Notes: generated from the letters alone by a model not told the origin. 37,413 nt of DNA from an uncultured Frankineae bacterium (GCA_902805805.1 CADCUE010000140.1:1-37413), one strand, 5' to 3'. Shown: positions 26,145-35,380, counted from the first letter of the stretch. A program made the numbers and translations.

Positions 26145-29100
26145 TCAGCCGGCCGCCGCGGCCGCGGCGACGCTGTCGCCCACGACGGCGTCGAGCAGCG
26201 CGCGGCACCAGTCGAGCAGCTCGACGTCGCGCACGGGCTGACCGCCGATGCGTGCCGTCATCGGCCGCGGGACGAGCACCGTGCCGTTCGTCGGCTTGAC
26301 CACCGAGCGCGGGAACAGCCGCTGCAGCCGCATCGTCTGCGACTCGCGCAGCTGCAGCGGGGCGAAGCGGACCTGGTTGCCCTGCAGGGCGACCTCGGTC
26401 AGGCCGTAGCGGCGGGCGACGACGCGGAACGCCGCGACGGCCAGCAGGCGCTCGACCGGGTCGGGCAGCGGGCCGTAGCGGTCGGCCAGCTCCTCGCGGA
26501 CGGCGGCGATCGCGCCGTCGTCGTACGCGCCCGCGAGGCGGCGGTAGGCCTCCAGCCGCAGCCGCTCGCCCGGGATGTAGTCGTGCGGCAGGTGCGCATC
26601 CACGGGCAGGTCGACCTTGGTGTCGGGCAGCGCCTCGTCCTCCGGTGCACCGCCGCGCTTGAAGTCGCTGACGGCCTCCCCGACCAGGCGCATGTAGAGG
26701 TCGAAGCCGACGCTCGCGATGTGGCCGGACTGCTCACCGCCGAGCAGGTTGCCGGCGCCCCGGATCTCGAGGTCCTTCATGGCGACGGCCATGCCCGCGC
26801 CGATCTCGGTGTTCTGGGCGATCGTCGCGAGGCGGTCGTGCGCGAGCTCGGTGAGCGGCTTGTCCGGCTGGTAGGTGAAGTAGGCGTACGCCCGCTCACG
26901 GCCCCGGCCGACGCGACCGCGGATCTGGTGCAGCTGCGACAGGCCGAACTTGTCGGCCCGATCGACGATCAGCGTGTTGGCGTTGGGGATGTCCAGGCCG
27001 GACTCGACGATGGTCGTGCAGACCAGGACGTCGAACTCCTTCTCCCAGAAGCCGACCATCACGTGCTCGAGGGCGTCCTCGCTCATCTGCCCGTGCCCGG
27101 TGGCGATGCGCGCCTCCGGGACGAGCTCGCCGAGGCGCTTCGCGACGCGGTCGATCGACTCGACGCGGTTGTGCAGGAAGAACACCTGCCCCTCGCGCAT
27201 CAGCTCGCGCCGGACCGCTGCGCTGACCTGCTTCTCGTCGTACGGGCCGACGAAGGTCAGCACCGGGTGCCGCTCCTCCGGCGGGGTGAGGATCGTCGAC
27301 ATCTCGCGGATGCCGGTCAGGCTCATCTCGAGGGTGCGCGGGATCGGCGTGGCGGACATCGTCAGCACGTCCACGGCCGTGCGCATCTGCTTGATGAACT
27401 CCTTGTGCTCGACGCCGAAGCGCTGCTCCTCGTCGACGATGACGAGGCCGAGGTCCTTGAAGCTCGTGTCCCGGGACAGCAGCCGGTGGGTGCCGATGAC
27501 GACGTCCACCTCGCCGCTCGTGACGCCGTCCATGACCTCCTTCTGCTCCCTGTCGGAGTTGAAGCGGCTGACGGCGCGGACCGTGACCGGGAACGCCTGG
27601 AAGCGGTCGCGGAAGGTGTTGTAGTGCTGCTGCACCAGCAGCGTCGTGGGGACGAGGACGGCGACCTGCTTGCCGTCCTGCACGGCCTTGAACGCTGCGC
27701 GCACGGCGATCTCGGTCTTGCCGTAGCCGACGTCGCCCATGACGACGCGGTCCATCGGGACCGGCTTCTCCATGTCCTCCTTGACCTCGGAGATCGCCTC
27801 GAGCTGGTCGGGCGTCTCGACGTACGGGAAGGCGTCCTCGAGCTCGCGCTGCCACGGGGTGTCCGGCGCGAAGGCGTGACCGGGCGCGGCCATCCGCGCG
27901 CTGTAGAGCTGGATGAGACCGGCGGCGATGTCCTTGACGGCCTTCTTGGCCCGTCCCTTGCGCTTGGCCCAGTCGGCGCCGCCGAGGCGGTCGAGGGTGG
28001 GCGCCTCACCGCCGACGTACTTCGTGACCAGCTCGAGCTGGTCGGTCGGGACGAAGACGCGGTCGCCGGGCTGGCCCCGCTTGCTCGGCGCGAACTCCAG
28101 GATGAGGTACTCGCGCGTCGCCCCCTGCACCGTGCGCTGCACCATCTCGACGTAGCGCGCGACGCCGTGCTGCTCGTGCACGACCGTGTCGCCGGTGCGC
28201 AGCTGCACCGGGTCGACCGCGTTCTTGCGCTTGCTGGGCATGCGCTTGCTGACGTCCTTGCTGCCCGTCGCGCGGGTGCCGGTCAGGTCGCTCTCGGTCA
28301 GCAGCACCGTCTTGAGGAGGTCGCTGCGGAAGCCGGTCTCGAGGCAGCCGGCCGCCAGCTGCACGACGCCGGCCTCGCCCGCGCGGTCGTCGAGCCGGGA
28401 CGGCACCTCGGCGTCCTTCAGCAGCTCGTGCAGGCGCTGCGCCGGTCCGTGACCCTCGGTCGTGACGACGACGCGCCAGCCGGCCCTGGTCCAGTCGCGC
28501 AGATCCGCGATGGCGCGGTCGATCTCGCCGCGGTAGGCGGGCGGCGGCTGCGCGGCCAGCACCACGGCGTCGTCGTCGAGGTCCTCGTCGGTGGTGAACG
28601 GGCTGACCGTCCACCACGGCAGACCGATGGTCGCGGCGTGCTCGCGCACCTCGACCAGCGTGCGGTAGGCCGCCGCTCCGAGGTCGATGGGCGCCTGCCC
28701 GCCGACGGCCGCGGTGGCCCAGGAGGCCTCGAGGAACTCCTGGCTCGTGCGCACGAGGTCGTGCGCACGCGTGCGGACCTTCTCCGGATCGGTGACCACC
28801 ACGGTGGTGTGCGGCGGCAGCTCGTCGACCAGCAGCCGCAGCTCGTCGACGAGCACGGGCGCCAGCGCCTCCATGCCCTCGACCGGGTGCCCGTCGGCGA
28901 TCCTGACGCAGATCTCGGCCAGCTCGGGGTGCGACTGCGCGAGCGCGCGGGCCCGGGCACGCACCTCGGGCGTCAGGAGCAGCTCGCGGCACGGCGGCGC
29001 CCAGAGCCCGTGCTGGACCTCCCCGAGGCTGCGCTGGTCGGCCACCTTGAACGAGCGGACCTCCTCGACGCTGTCACCCCACCACTCGACGCGGACCGGG

Positions 29101-29705
29101 TGCTCCTCGGTCGGCGGGAACACGTCGAGGATGCCGCCGCGCACGGCGAACTCGCCGCGCTTCTCGACCAGCTCGACGCGGGCGTACGAGATGTCGACCA
29201 GGCGCCGGACCACCGCGTCGAGGCCGCCGTCGACGTCGGCGCCCTTGACCAGCTGCACCGGCTCGAGATCACCGAGCCCGGGCACCTGCGGCTGCAGCAG
29301 GCTGCGCACAGGCGCCACGACGACGTCCAGCGGACCGGTCGCGGGGTCGGTGGGGTCGGGGTGGGACAGACGGCGCAGGACGGCCAGCCGCCGGCCGACC
29401 GTGTCGGCCCGCGGGCTCAGCCGCTCGTGCGGCAGCGTCTCCCAGCTCGGGAACAGCGCCACCCGGTCGCCGTCGAGCAGGCTGGCGAGGCCGGCGACGA
29501 GGTCCTCGGCCTCCCGCCCGGTGGCCGTGACGGCCAGCACCGTGCGGCCGCGGCGGACGAGACCGGCCAGGACGAACGGGCGCAGGCCGGTCGGTCCGGT
29601 GAGGTCGACCGTGGGCGCCGTGGGCGTCTCCAGTGCGCGCGCCAGGGACGGATCGCCGGAGACGACGTCGAGCAGGTCGCGGAGCGACAAGAGTGGGCCT
29701 TCCAT
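26145..29705 (-). CDS. mfd: Transcription-repair coupling factor Mfd
   Basis: Mfd displaces RNA polymerase stalled at DNA lesions and recruits UvrA. The 1186-residue length is typical. Visible domains are a UvrB-like N-terminal region (about 1-340), the RNA-polymerase-interaction (CarD/TRCF) domain (about 490-570; TGDTVVHEQHGVARY), and superfamily 2 translocase motifs including Walker A GDVGYGKTE (Lys at about 663), DEEQ at about 758-761, and TATPIPRTLEMSL. A C-terminal TRCF domain follows. ATG at 29705 opens the conserved frame. Its leader can form two competing hairpins. Confidence 0.97.
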   Translation of the reverse strand: MEGPLLSLRDLLDVVSGDPSLARALETPTAPTVDLTGPTGLRPFVLAGLVRRGRTVLAVTATGREAEDLVAGLASLLDGDRVALFPSWETLPHERLSPRADTVGRRLAVLRRLSHPDPTDPATGPLDVVVAPVRSLLQPQVPGLGDLEPVQLVKGADVDGGLDAVVRRLVDISYARVELVEKRGEFAVRGGILDVFPPTEEHPVRVEWWGDSVEEVRSFKVADQRSLGEVQHGLWAPPCRELLLTPEVRARARALAQSHPELAEICVRIADGHPVEGMEALAPVLVDELRLLVDELPPHTTVVVTDPEKVRTRAHDLVRTSQEFLEASWATAAVGGQAPIDLGAAAYRTLVEVREHAATIGLPWWTVSPFTTDEDLDDDAVVLAAQPPPAYRGEIDRAIADLRDWTRAGWRVVVTTEGHGPAQRLHELLKDAEVPSRLDDRAGEAGVVQLAAGCLETGFRSDLLKTVLLTESDLTGTRATGSKDVSKRMPSKRKNAVDPVQLRTGDTVVHEQHGVARYVEMVQRTVQGATREYLILEFAPSKRGQPGDRVFVPTDQLELVTKYVGGEAPTLDRLGGADWAKRKGRAKKAVKDIAAGLIQLYSARMAAPGHAFAPDTPWQRELEDAFPYVETPDQLEAISEVKEDMEKPVPMDRVVMGDVGYGKTEIAVRAAFKAVQDGKQVAVLVPTTLLVQQHYNTFRDRFQAFPVTVRAVSRFNSDREQKEVMDGVTSGEVDVVIGTHRLLSRDTSFKDLGLVIVDEEQRFGVEHKEFIKQMRTAVDVLTMSATPIPRTLEMSLTGIREMSTILTPPEERHPVLTFVGPYDEKQVSAAVRRELMREGQVFFLHNRVESIDRVAKRLGELVPEARIATGHGQMSEDALEHVMVGFWEKEFDVLVCTTIVESGLDIPNANTLIVDRADKFGLSQLHQIRGRVGRGRERAYAYFTYQPDKPLTELAHDRLATIAQNTEIGAGMAVAMKDLEIRGAGNLLGGEQSGHIASVGFDLYMRLVGEAVSDFKRGGAPEDEALPDTKVDLPVDAHLPHDYIPGERLRLEAYRRLAGAYDDGAIAAVREELADRYGPLPDPVERLLAVAAFRVVARRYGLTEVALQGNQVRFAPLQLRESQTMRLQRLFPRSVVKPTNGTVLVPRPMTARIGGQPVRDVELLDWCRALLDAVVGDSVAAAAAAG

Positions 29706-29712
29706 GCCGACA

Positions 29713-29771
29713 GGCCCCGCACGGCCGAGGGCCGGGGGGTGCGGGCGCGGCCTCGCGCCCCTCCCAGGGTA
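29713..29771 (-). promoter_or_regulatory. mfd leader: -10 box and two mutually exclusive hairpins
   Basis: TACCCT (minus strand, 29771-29766) is a -10 candidate. In the leader, GGGCGCG (29743-29749) can pair with CGCGCCC (29754-29760). GTGCGGG (29739-29745) can instead pair with CCCGCAC (29716-29722), with GGCC stems inside. The two share 29743-29745. The second stem includes the G-rich bases nearest the mfd start. Confidence 0.4.
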
Positions 29772-29896
29772 CGTCCGGGGGCGGGGTCGACGCGCCGACC
29801 CTTGCCCGTCGGGCGGGAGGCGGCGGTCTGTCGAGAAACGGCGCCGGTCGAGGCGAGCGACGGTACGGTCAGCCGGCTGCGTCGCTGAGGGGGCCG

Positions 29897-31276
29897 ATGG
29901 CTGTGCCGGATCACAGGAGCTCCACGAAGGGGCATGCGCGCCCGGCTCCGCCCATCACGGCCCGCAGGCGGGTGGGCACCGCAGCCACCGCCCCCCGGCA
30001 CTCGGCGCCTCGGGCGCACAGGGCCCCGGCGGAGGGGACGCGGACACGCGGCAGAGCTCCGGCGCCCAGCCGTCGACCGGTGGTCGTCGGGGCCGCGGCC
30101 ATGGCACTCGCACTCGCGGTCGTCGTCGGCGGGCAGCAGATCATGCGCGATGAGCCCGACAGGGCAGCCGGCCCCCGCGCGGTCCTACCGGCCGTGCAGG
30201 CGGCGACCGGCCCGGATCGGACGCCCGCCGCCGCCCGCGCCGCGCTGGAGCAGCTGCTCGCGGGGCGCGCACTGATGACCACGCGTCTGCTGGCCGCGAC
30301 CGTCCGGGACGACCCCGCCATGGCGGCGGCCGCCGGCGCCGTCCTGGCAAGGACCACCGCGGACGTGTCGGACGTGACGAGGGTCTGGCGAGGCAGTTCG
30401 TTGGCGGAGCAGCTCGCGGACGTCTTGGGGGCCCAGACGTCGGCTGCAGTCGCCTACGCCGAGGCTCTGCGGGACGGCGACAGCACCGCGGCCACCCGCG
30501 CCCAGGAGGACCTCGCGAGAAGCAGTGCCCGCCTCGGCGGATGGCTCGACCGGACGACCAGCGGCGATGTCAAGGCGCTGTATCCCCGGGAGGACGGCGC
30601 GATGCTGCGCGCGTACGCCGAGGCAGAGCTGCGAGGCGATCGTCCCCGCGCCCGTGCCCACGAGCAGCTCCTGCTGCTGCGCATGTCACGGGAGGGAGGC
30701 ACGCTCGCGACGAGCATCGCGGGGCGCACGGCGCTGACGAGCTTCGAGCAACGCCAGCTCGTCGAGCGGTGGCAGCTGCTCTTCGGTCAGCATGCGGTGC
30801 TCGGCGGTGACCTCGTGCGGGCCACTGTGACCGATGCAGAGGACGCATCCGCCGTCGCAGCCGCGCTCACGACCAACGCGAGTGCCGTCGAGACGCTCGT
30901 GCGCGACGTTCTCCCTGCCGCAGAGGCACGCACGTTCGCGGACCTGTGGCAGAACGACGTCGACGCCGTCGTTGCCTGGTCACAGGCGGCAGCCTCGGAC
31001 GACAGGCGAGAGCGGTCATCGGCCGCGGACGGCCTCACGGCATCGGGACGCGCCCTCGGCGCCTTTTTGACGCAGACGACCGGCGGTCGTCTGGCCGCGG
31101 ACTTCGTCGCACCGGCGCTCGAGAAGCACGCCAGCTCGCTGGTGCGCCAGGGCGATGCCTGGTCGAGCGGAGGGGCGGACGTGGCCTACGGACTCGCCAC
31201 TGCGGACTACGCCGCCATGGCGGCTGTCGGCGCCCGGACCGCGACCGCCCTGGGCGTGGCGATCACCGGCCGCTGA
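29897..31276 (+). CDS. Membrane-anchored helical protein with internal duplication, unknown function
   Basis: The 459-residue product has a basic, Pro/Arg-rich N-terminus (1-60), one membrane helix (PVVVGAAAMALALAVVVGG, about 61-79), then an exported all-helical part. That part consists of two similar halves, about 115-277 and 290-453. RALMTTRLLAATVRDDP matches HAVLGGDLVRATVTDAE, and SARLGGWLDRTTSGDV matches GRALGAFLTQTTGGRL. It is probably anchored facing the cell wall. I do not recognise the family with certainty; the pattern recalls four-helix proteins with an LxxxHxxxTR start seen in Bacillus and others. ATG at 29897 has a GAGGGGG ribosome site; the upstream open frame is shadow. Confidence 0.7.
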   Translation: MAVPDHRSSTKGHARPAPPITARRRVGTAATAPRHSAPRAHRAPAEGTRTRGRAPAPSRRPVVVGAAAMALALAVVVGGQQIMRDEPDRAAGPRAVLPAVQAATGPDRTPAAARAALEQLLAGRALMTTRLLAATVRDDPAMAAAAGAVLARTTADVSDVTRVWRGSSLAEQLADVLGAQTSAAVAYAEALRDGDSTAATRAQEDLARSSARLGGWLDRTTSGDVKALYPREDGAMLRAYAEAELRGDRPRARAHEQLLLLRMSREGGTLATSIAGRTALTSFEQRQLVERWQLLFGQHAVLGGDLVRATVTDAEDASAVAAALTTNASAVETLVRDVLPAAEARTFADLWQNDVDAVVAWSQAAASDDRRERSSAADGLTASGRALGAFLTQTTGGRLAADFVAPALEKHASSLVRQGDAWSSGGADVAYGLATADYAAMAAVGARTATALGVAITGR

Positions 31277-31307
31277 ACCGGCGTACGGGTCGAGCGCCCC
31301 GCTGAAA

Positions 31308-32219
31308 TCACTGGGCCTGCAAGGTCCTCGCGCGCTTGCCGGGCGTGTTCGGGCCCCGGCCGTTCCGGGCGGCGTCCGCGTGCTCGGAGACGCTCGCCTC
31401 CGCGTCCGGGCCGGCGGGCGCTTCGGGCACCTCCGTGTCTGCGTCACCGTGGGTCGGGGCTGCCCCGCCGCCCAGCACTCGCGGCCCGCCTGACTCCAGC
31501 GCTCCTTGCGAGGCTCCGAGTTCGACGGCCTGCGGCGCCGCCCGAGGCGGCGTGATCGGCCGGTCATGGTCGACGACGCCCGGGTCGGCCTTGCCCCACT
31601 CGTCCTCGACGTCACGCAGCAGCGCCTCGAGGTATGCCTTGAGCTGGACCCGGACGACCTGGCCGAAGGTCTTGAGATAGGCGACCTGCTGGTCGAGCTC
31701 GGCCTTGCTCGGGACGGGGGCGTCGGCCCGCTCCCCCTCGATCGTGCGGGAGGCCTGGGAGCGCGCGAGCCGCTCGGCCTCCTCGACCATGCGCTGCGCC
31801 GCCTTTCGCGCCTCGTCGAGCATGGCCTCCGAGTGCTCGCGCGCGTCGATCGTCAGCCGCTGGCTGTACTTCTCGGCGTCCGCGACGTAGACGTCGGCGG
31901 TCTGCTGCGCGGCGGCGAGCAGGCGCACCGCCTGCAGGTTGGCCTCGTCCTTGCTCAGCCCGCCGTCGGCCGCCGGCGCTGCCGAGCCCGCCTGTGCCAG
32001 CTGGCTCTTGAGCCGCGCGACCTCGTCGCGCAGGTCGGCCTTCTCGGAGATCAGCCGCGTCAGCTCCTGCTGCACGCGCTCCAGGAAGCCGTCCACCTCG
32101 AGCTCGTCGTAGCCGCGGCGGCCCAGGCCGGCGCGGGTGAACAGGACATGGTGCACGTCCGCCGGGCTGAGCCGTCCGGTCCAGTCCTGACGGGTGTAGC
32201 TCTCGTTCGTCGTCGTCAC
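31308..32219 (-). CDS. DivIVA-domain coiled-coil protein
   Basis: This 303-residue protein begins with a DivIVA membrane-curvature domain (about 17-60; LSPADVHHVLFTRAGLGRRGYDELEVDGFLERV). A short coiled coil follows (ISEKADLRDEVARLKSQL), a linker, then a second long coiled coil (about 90-205) and a disordered Pro/Gly/Ala C-terminus. Actinobacterial DivIVA/Wag31 proteins organise polar growth. This one is likely an accessory paralogue, because it lies in a haemoglobin operon rather than beside ftsZ/sepF. GTG at 32219 overlaps the flavohaemoglobin stop (GTGA). It is convergent with the duplicated helical gene. Confidence 0.87.
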   Translation of the reverse strand: MTTTNESYTRQDWTGRLSPADVHHVLFTRAGLGRRGYDELEVDGFLERVQQELTRLISEKADLRDEVARLKSQLAQAGSAAPAADGGLSKDEANLQAVRLLAAAQQTADVYVADAEKYSQRLTIDAREHSEAMLDEARKAAQRMVEEAERLARSQASRTIEGERADAPVPSKAELDQQVAYLKTFGQVVRVQLKAYLEALLRDVEDEWGKADPGVVDHDRPITPPRAAPQAVELGASQGALESGGPRVLGGGAAPTHGDADTEVPEAPAGPDAEASVSEHADAARNGRGPNTPGKRARTLQAQ

Positions 32220-33367
32220 GTCGACGGGGCTCCTTCTGCCTCGGGACCGGACCAGCTGCTGGAGGTGAACTCCTCCACCTTGATGCGACGCTCAGGCACC
32301 CGTGCGTGCACGAGGGCCTGCTTGATGGCGCGGACGTCGGCGCGGGCGCCGCTGAGGTAGACGTCCCGGCTCGTCCACGGTCCTCGCCGCACGACGACGT
32401 CGGCCATCGCGCCGCGTTCGAGCGCACCGTCGCGGTCGTCGTCGCGCGTGGCCACGAGCACCACGTGCAGCCAGTCGTGGCGCGCCTGGAGCTCCTCGAG
32501 CGCCGGCCGGTCGTACAGGCCCTGCTCGGTCCGCGCACCGACGAACATGTCGACGCGACGGGGCACCTCGAGCCGGCTGACCTGCTCGACGAGGGCCTTG
32601 AGCGGAGCCATGCCCGTGCCGATCCCGACGAGCAGCAGGTCGCGGTCGGACTCGGGGTCGAGCACCATCAGCCCGAGCGGCGGGCCGAGGCGCAGGGTCG
32701 AGCCCACGGTCGTGTGCCGGACCAGCGCGCCGCTGACCGGTCCGCCGTCACGCGCCCGCACGTGCAGCTCCAGCACACCGTCCTCGGTCGGGGCGTTGGC
32801 CACCGAGTACGTGCGCCACAGGCGGGGCCGCAGGTCGGTCGACACCGTGATCGACTGGCCCGGCTCGAACGGCAGGGGCGGCTCGGTCTTGACCCGCAGC
32901 ACGGCGAGGTCGGACGCGCGGCGCTCGTGCGAGACGACACGCGCGTCCCAGTACGGCGGCTCGTGGTCGGCCTCCTGCGCCGCCGTCGCCATGACCTCGG
33001 CGACCACGCCGTACGCAGCCGTCCAGTCGGCCGCGAGCTCCGGCGTCCAGTCGTCGCCGGCGTAGTGCTGGAGCGTCGCGAGCAGGCTGGCGCCGACCGC
33101 CGGGTAGTGGTCGGCCAGGGTGCCGAACTTGCGGTGGTCGCGGCCCAGCTGCTGCAGGAACGGGACCAGGACGTCGAGATCGTCGACCTTGGCGACGATG
33201 TGGCCCAGCGCGCGGAACAGCCGGTCGCGCTGCTGCATCATCGAGACCGGGAACATGGCCCGTGTCTCCGGGTGCGACAGGAACAGGTGCGAGTAGAAGA
33301 ACAGCGGCACCTCGTCACCGGAGCTCGCGACCTTCTCGAAGCTCTTGCGCATCCGCTGGACGTCCAT
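32216..33367 (-). CDS. Flavohaemoglobin (globin + FAD/NAD(P)H reductase)
   Basis: This 383-residue two-part protein carries a globin domain (about 1-140) and a ferredoxin-reductase domain (about 145-375). Globin residues fit haem binding: Tyr25 (B10), Gln45/46 (E7 region) and proximal His78 in GRDHRKFG. The FAD motif reads RTYSVAN, where Hmp has RQYSLT. The nicotinamide motif GIGTGMAPLKAL and a C-terminal VEEF tail are present. Hmp-type proteins convert nitric oxide and oxygen to nitrate. Departures in the FAD region leave open the mycobacterial type II class, proposed to handle other substrates such as lactate. It lies 15 bases after the truncated haemoglobin gene. Confidence 0.9.
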   Translation of the reverse strand: MDVQRMRKSFEKVASSGDEVPLFFYSHLFLSHPETRAMFPVSMMQQRDRLFRALGHIVAKVDDLDVLVPFLQQLGRDHRKFGTLADHYPAVGASLLATLQHYAGDDWTPELAADWTAAYGVVAEVMATAAQEADHEPPYWDARVVSHERRASDLAVLRVKTEPPLPFEPGQSITVSTDLRPRLWRTYSVANAPTEDGVLELHVRARDGGPVSGALVRHTTVGSTLRLGPPLGLMVLDPESDRDLLLVGIGTGMAPLKALVEQVSRLEVPRRVDMFVGARTEQGLYDRPALEELQARHDWLHVVLVATRDDDRDGALERGAMADVVVRRGPWTSRDVYLSGARADVRAIKQALVHARVPERRIKVEEFTSSSWSGPEAEGAPST

Positions 33368-33382
33368 GGGGTCGTCCGTCCG

Positions 33383-33748
33383 TCAGACCGTCGCCGGCGC
33401 GGAGACGATGTTCGAGCGCTGCCCCAGCAGGACGGCGGCCACCTGGTCGCGCACGTCCGGCTCGACGCCGAGCGCGTCGAGCGTGTCGCCGAGATGGCCG
33501 ACGACCCGGTCGAACGCCTCGTCCGTGATGCCGAGCCTTCGGTGCGAGAGGTCCAGCGCACGGCCGCTGTACGACTGCGGGCCGCCGGTGACCGTGCTCA
33601 GCAGCGCCGCCTGGTGCGCGCGCACCTGGTCGACGTCCGTGCCCTCGAAGTACGGCGCCAGCGACGGGTCGCCGAGCACCCGGACGTAGAAGTGGTCGAC
33701 GGCCGTCGAGATGCCCGCCTGCTGGCCGAGCTGGTCGTAGAGCGACAT
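33383..33748 (-). CDS. glbN: Truncated haemoglobin, group I (trHbN-like)
   Basis: This 121-residue 2-over-2 globin has group I landmarks: SLYDQLGQQAGI, FYVRVLGDPSLAPYF with Tyr21 (B10), Gln46 in RAHQAALL at the distal pocket, and proximal His69 in DLSHRRLGIT. TrHbN of M. tuberculosis is a nitric oxide dioxygenase, which suits its place before a flavohaemoglobin that could reduce it. ATG at 33748 is chosen because GGGGAA lies just upstream and homology begins there. It heads the operon glbN–flavohaemoglobin–divIVA-like. Confidence 0.92.
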   Translation of the reverse strand: MSLYDQLGQQAGISTAVDHFYVRVLGDPSLAPYFEGTDVDQVRAHQAALLSTVTGGPQSYSGRALDLSHRRLGITDEAFDRVVGHLGDTLDALGVEPDVRDQVAAVLLGQRSNIVSAPATV

Positions 33749-33823
33749 GAGTTCCCCGTGTCGTCGTGTCCGATGGGACGTGCGCGCAGGAGGCAGGGCG
33801 CTGTCGTGGTCGGACACTAGGAG

Positions 33824-33859
33824 GCAGCCCCGACTTGCGGAAGCGATTCGCTCAAATCG
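33824..33859 (-). promoter_or_regulatory. Possible glbN promoter with inverted repeat
   Basis: TAGTGT on the minus strand (33829-33824) is a -10 candidate. Upstream, CGATT (33844-33848) and AATCG (33855-33859) form an inverted repeat with a 6-base centre, around the expected -35 region. TTGAGC (33855-33850) is present but 20 bases from the -10, longer than ideal. Confidence 0.35.
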
Positions 33860-33892
33860 TCGGCGTCGATCACAGAGCGTCGACGAGCGGTC

Positions 33893-35380
33893 TCAGGTGC
33901 GTGGCGGGCTGTACGGCGTCAGCAGCTGGTCGACGGGGGCGTCGTCGTCGGTGAGCACCTGGGCGTCGCCCGCGAACTGCTCCACCGCGTCCCGGCCGAT
34001 GACGGACGACGGCTCGCCGCGCGCCGCGGCCCGTTCGGCGATCGCCGCCACCGGCAGCGGCCGGTCGGAGGCGACGAGCACCAGGTTGCCGCCGTCCTCC
34101 CCCGCCAGCACCTCGGGCAGGGCCATGAGGGCCACGTCGTCGAACGCTGCGAGCAGCGTCGCCGTCTCCGCCCGCGCGAGGTCGAGCGGCGGGAAGTCGA
34201 TGACGTTGAGCAGGTAGACCCCGCCCGGGCGCAGGACCCGACGGACCTGCTCCACCATCTCGGCCGTCGTGAGGTGCCACGGGACGGCGAGGCTGCCGAA
34301 GGCGTCACCGACGACGACGTCGTACGCCGCCGGCTCCTGCTCGGTGATCAGCGTCCGGGCGTCCCCCACCTGCACGTCGAGGTCGTCGCCCGTCTCCAGG
34401 CCCAGCGAGGCGCGCCCGATCTCCGGGATCTGCGGGTCGACCTCGAGCACGAGGCTGCGCGAGCCGGGGCGCACCGCGGCCAGGTGGCGTGGCACGGAGA
34501 AGCCGCCGCCGCCCAGGTGCAGGACGTCCAGCGGTCCGGCGGGCTGCTCGGCCAGCACGTCCCCGAACCGCCGCGTGTAGGGGAACTCGAGGTACGTGGG
34601 GTCGTCGAGGTCGACGTAGGCGTGCCGCAGGCCGTCCAGCACCAGGGTGCGTCCGCCCTCTCGCTCGGGGTCGGTCACCACCCGAGCGCAGTAGTAGCGG
34701 GTCTCGACCTCGCAGGAGCTGTCCGCCACGACCAGCCAGGTCCCCGTCAGGGTGGCGAGCACGGCCATCGCGGCGAGCGGGACGGCCTGCACCACCCGCG
34801 GGAGCACCACCGTGCACACCAGACCGGTGACCACGAGGAGCAGGCCCGTCAGCAGCAGGAGGGTGGACGTCGGCAGTGCCGACAGCAGGACGAAGCCGGT
34901 GAGGAACGTCCCGGCGAGCGCGCCGAGCGTGCCGAGCGCGGACAGCCGGCCGACGGTCTCGCCCGTCTCGGCGAGGGTCCGCAGGCGGAGCTTGACGACG
35001 CCCGGGGTGACCGTCGACAGCACCAGCGCCGCCGGAGCGACGGCGAGCAGGACGAGCAGCACCGTGCCGGTGGGACCGAGACCGCGGAAGCCGCCGCCGA
35101 CGGCGAACACCGTCGGACGGGCCGCCAGCAGCAGCCCGCCACCGACGGCGATGGCCGGTCCGAGCCACCGGCGGGGGTCGGTGCGGTCGGCGAGCTTGCC
35201 GCCTAGGGAGGCGCCGGCGGCGATCGCGGCGAGCGCCACCCCGATCGCGGCGGTGTAGGTCTCCAGGGTCAGTCCGACGTACGGCGCGACGAGCCGGCTG
35301 ACCAGGACCTCGAGGACCAGGACCGCCGCGGAGGAGAGCACGACGAGGAAGGCGGCGAGAGGGGCGGGCACGCCCTCCAT
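33893..35380 (-). CDS. Membrane-fused spermidine synthase-like protein
   Basis: This 495-residue fusion has about seven membrane helices (residues ~8-215) followed by a soluble spermidine synthase/class I methyltransferase domain. The nucleotide or dcSAM site reads DVLHLGGGGFSVPRHLA, then an acidic LEVDPQ, VGDARTL and a VVVGDAFGS motif where spermidine synthases have their catalytic Asp. The fused form is common in Actinobacteria and its aminopropyl- or methyl-transfer substrate is not settled. It follows pth by 12 bases in the rplY–pth operon. Confidence 0.87.
   Translation of the reverse strand: MEGVPAPLAAFLVVLSSAAVLVLEVLVSRLVAPYVGLTLETYTAAIGVALAAIAAGASLGGKLADRTDPRRWLGPAIAVGGGLLLAARPTVFAVGGGFRGLGPTGTVLLVLLAVAPAALVLSTVTPGVVKLRLRTLAETGETVGRLSALGTLGALAGTFLTGFVLLSALPTSTLLLLTGLLLVVTGLVCTVVLPRVVQAVPLAAMAVLATLTGTWLVVADSSCEVETRYYCARVVTDPEREGGRTLVLDGLRHAYVDLDDPTYLEFPYTRRFGDVLAEQPAGPLDVLHLGGGGFSVPRHLAAVRPGSRSLVLEVDPQIPEIGRASLGLETGDDLDVQVGDARTLITEQEPAAYDVVVGDAFGSLAVPWHLTTAEMVEQVRRVLRPGGVYLLNVIDFPPLDLARAETATLLAAFDDVALMALPEVLAGEDGGNLVLVASDRPLPVAAIAERAAARGEPSSVIGRDAVEQFAGDAQVLTDDDAPVDQLLTPYSPPRT

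Noticed and set aside
24726..29888. A 1720-codon plus-strand open frame
   Set aside because: It lies antisense to mazG, the SurA-like gene and mfd, all with clear homology; its composition is typical of a shadow frame.
29633..29896. N-terminal extension of the duplicated helical protein to base 29633
   Set aside because: The extra 88 residues are Arg/Gly-rich, overlap mfd in antisense and precede a good ribosome site and ATG at 29897.
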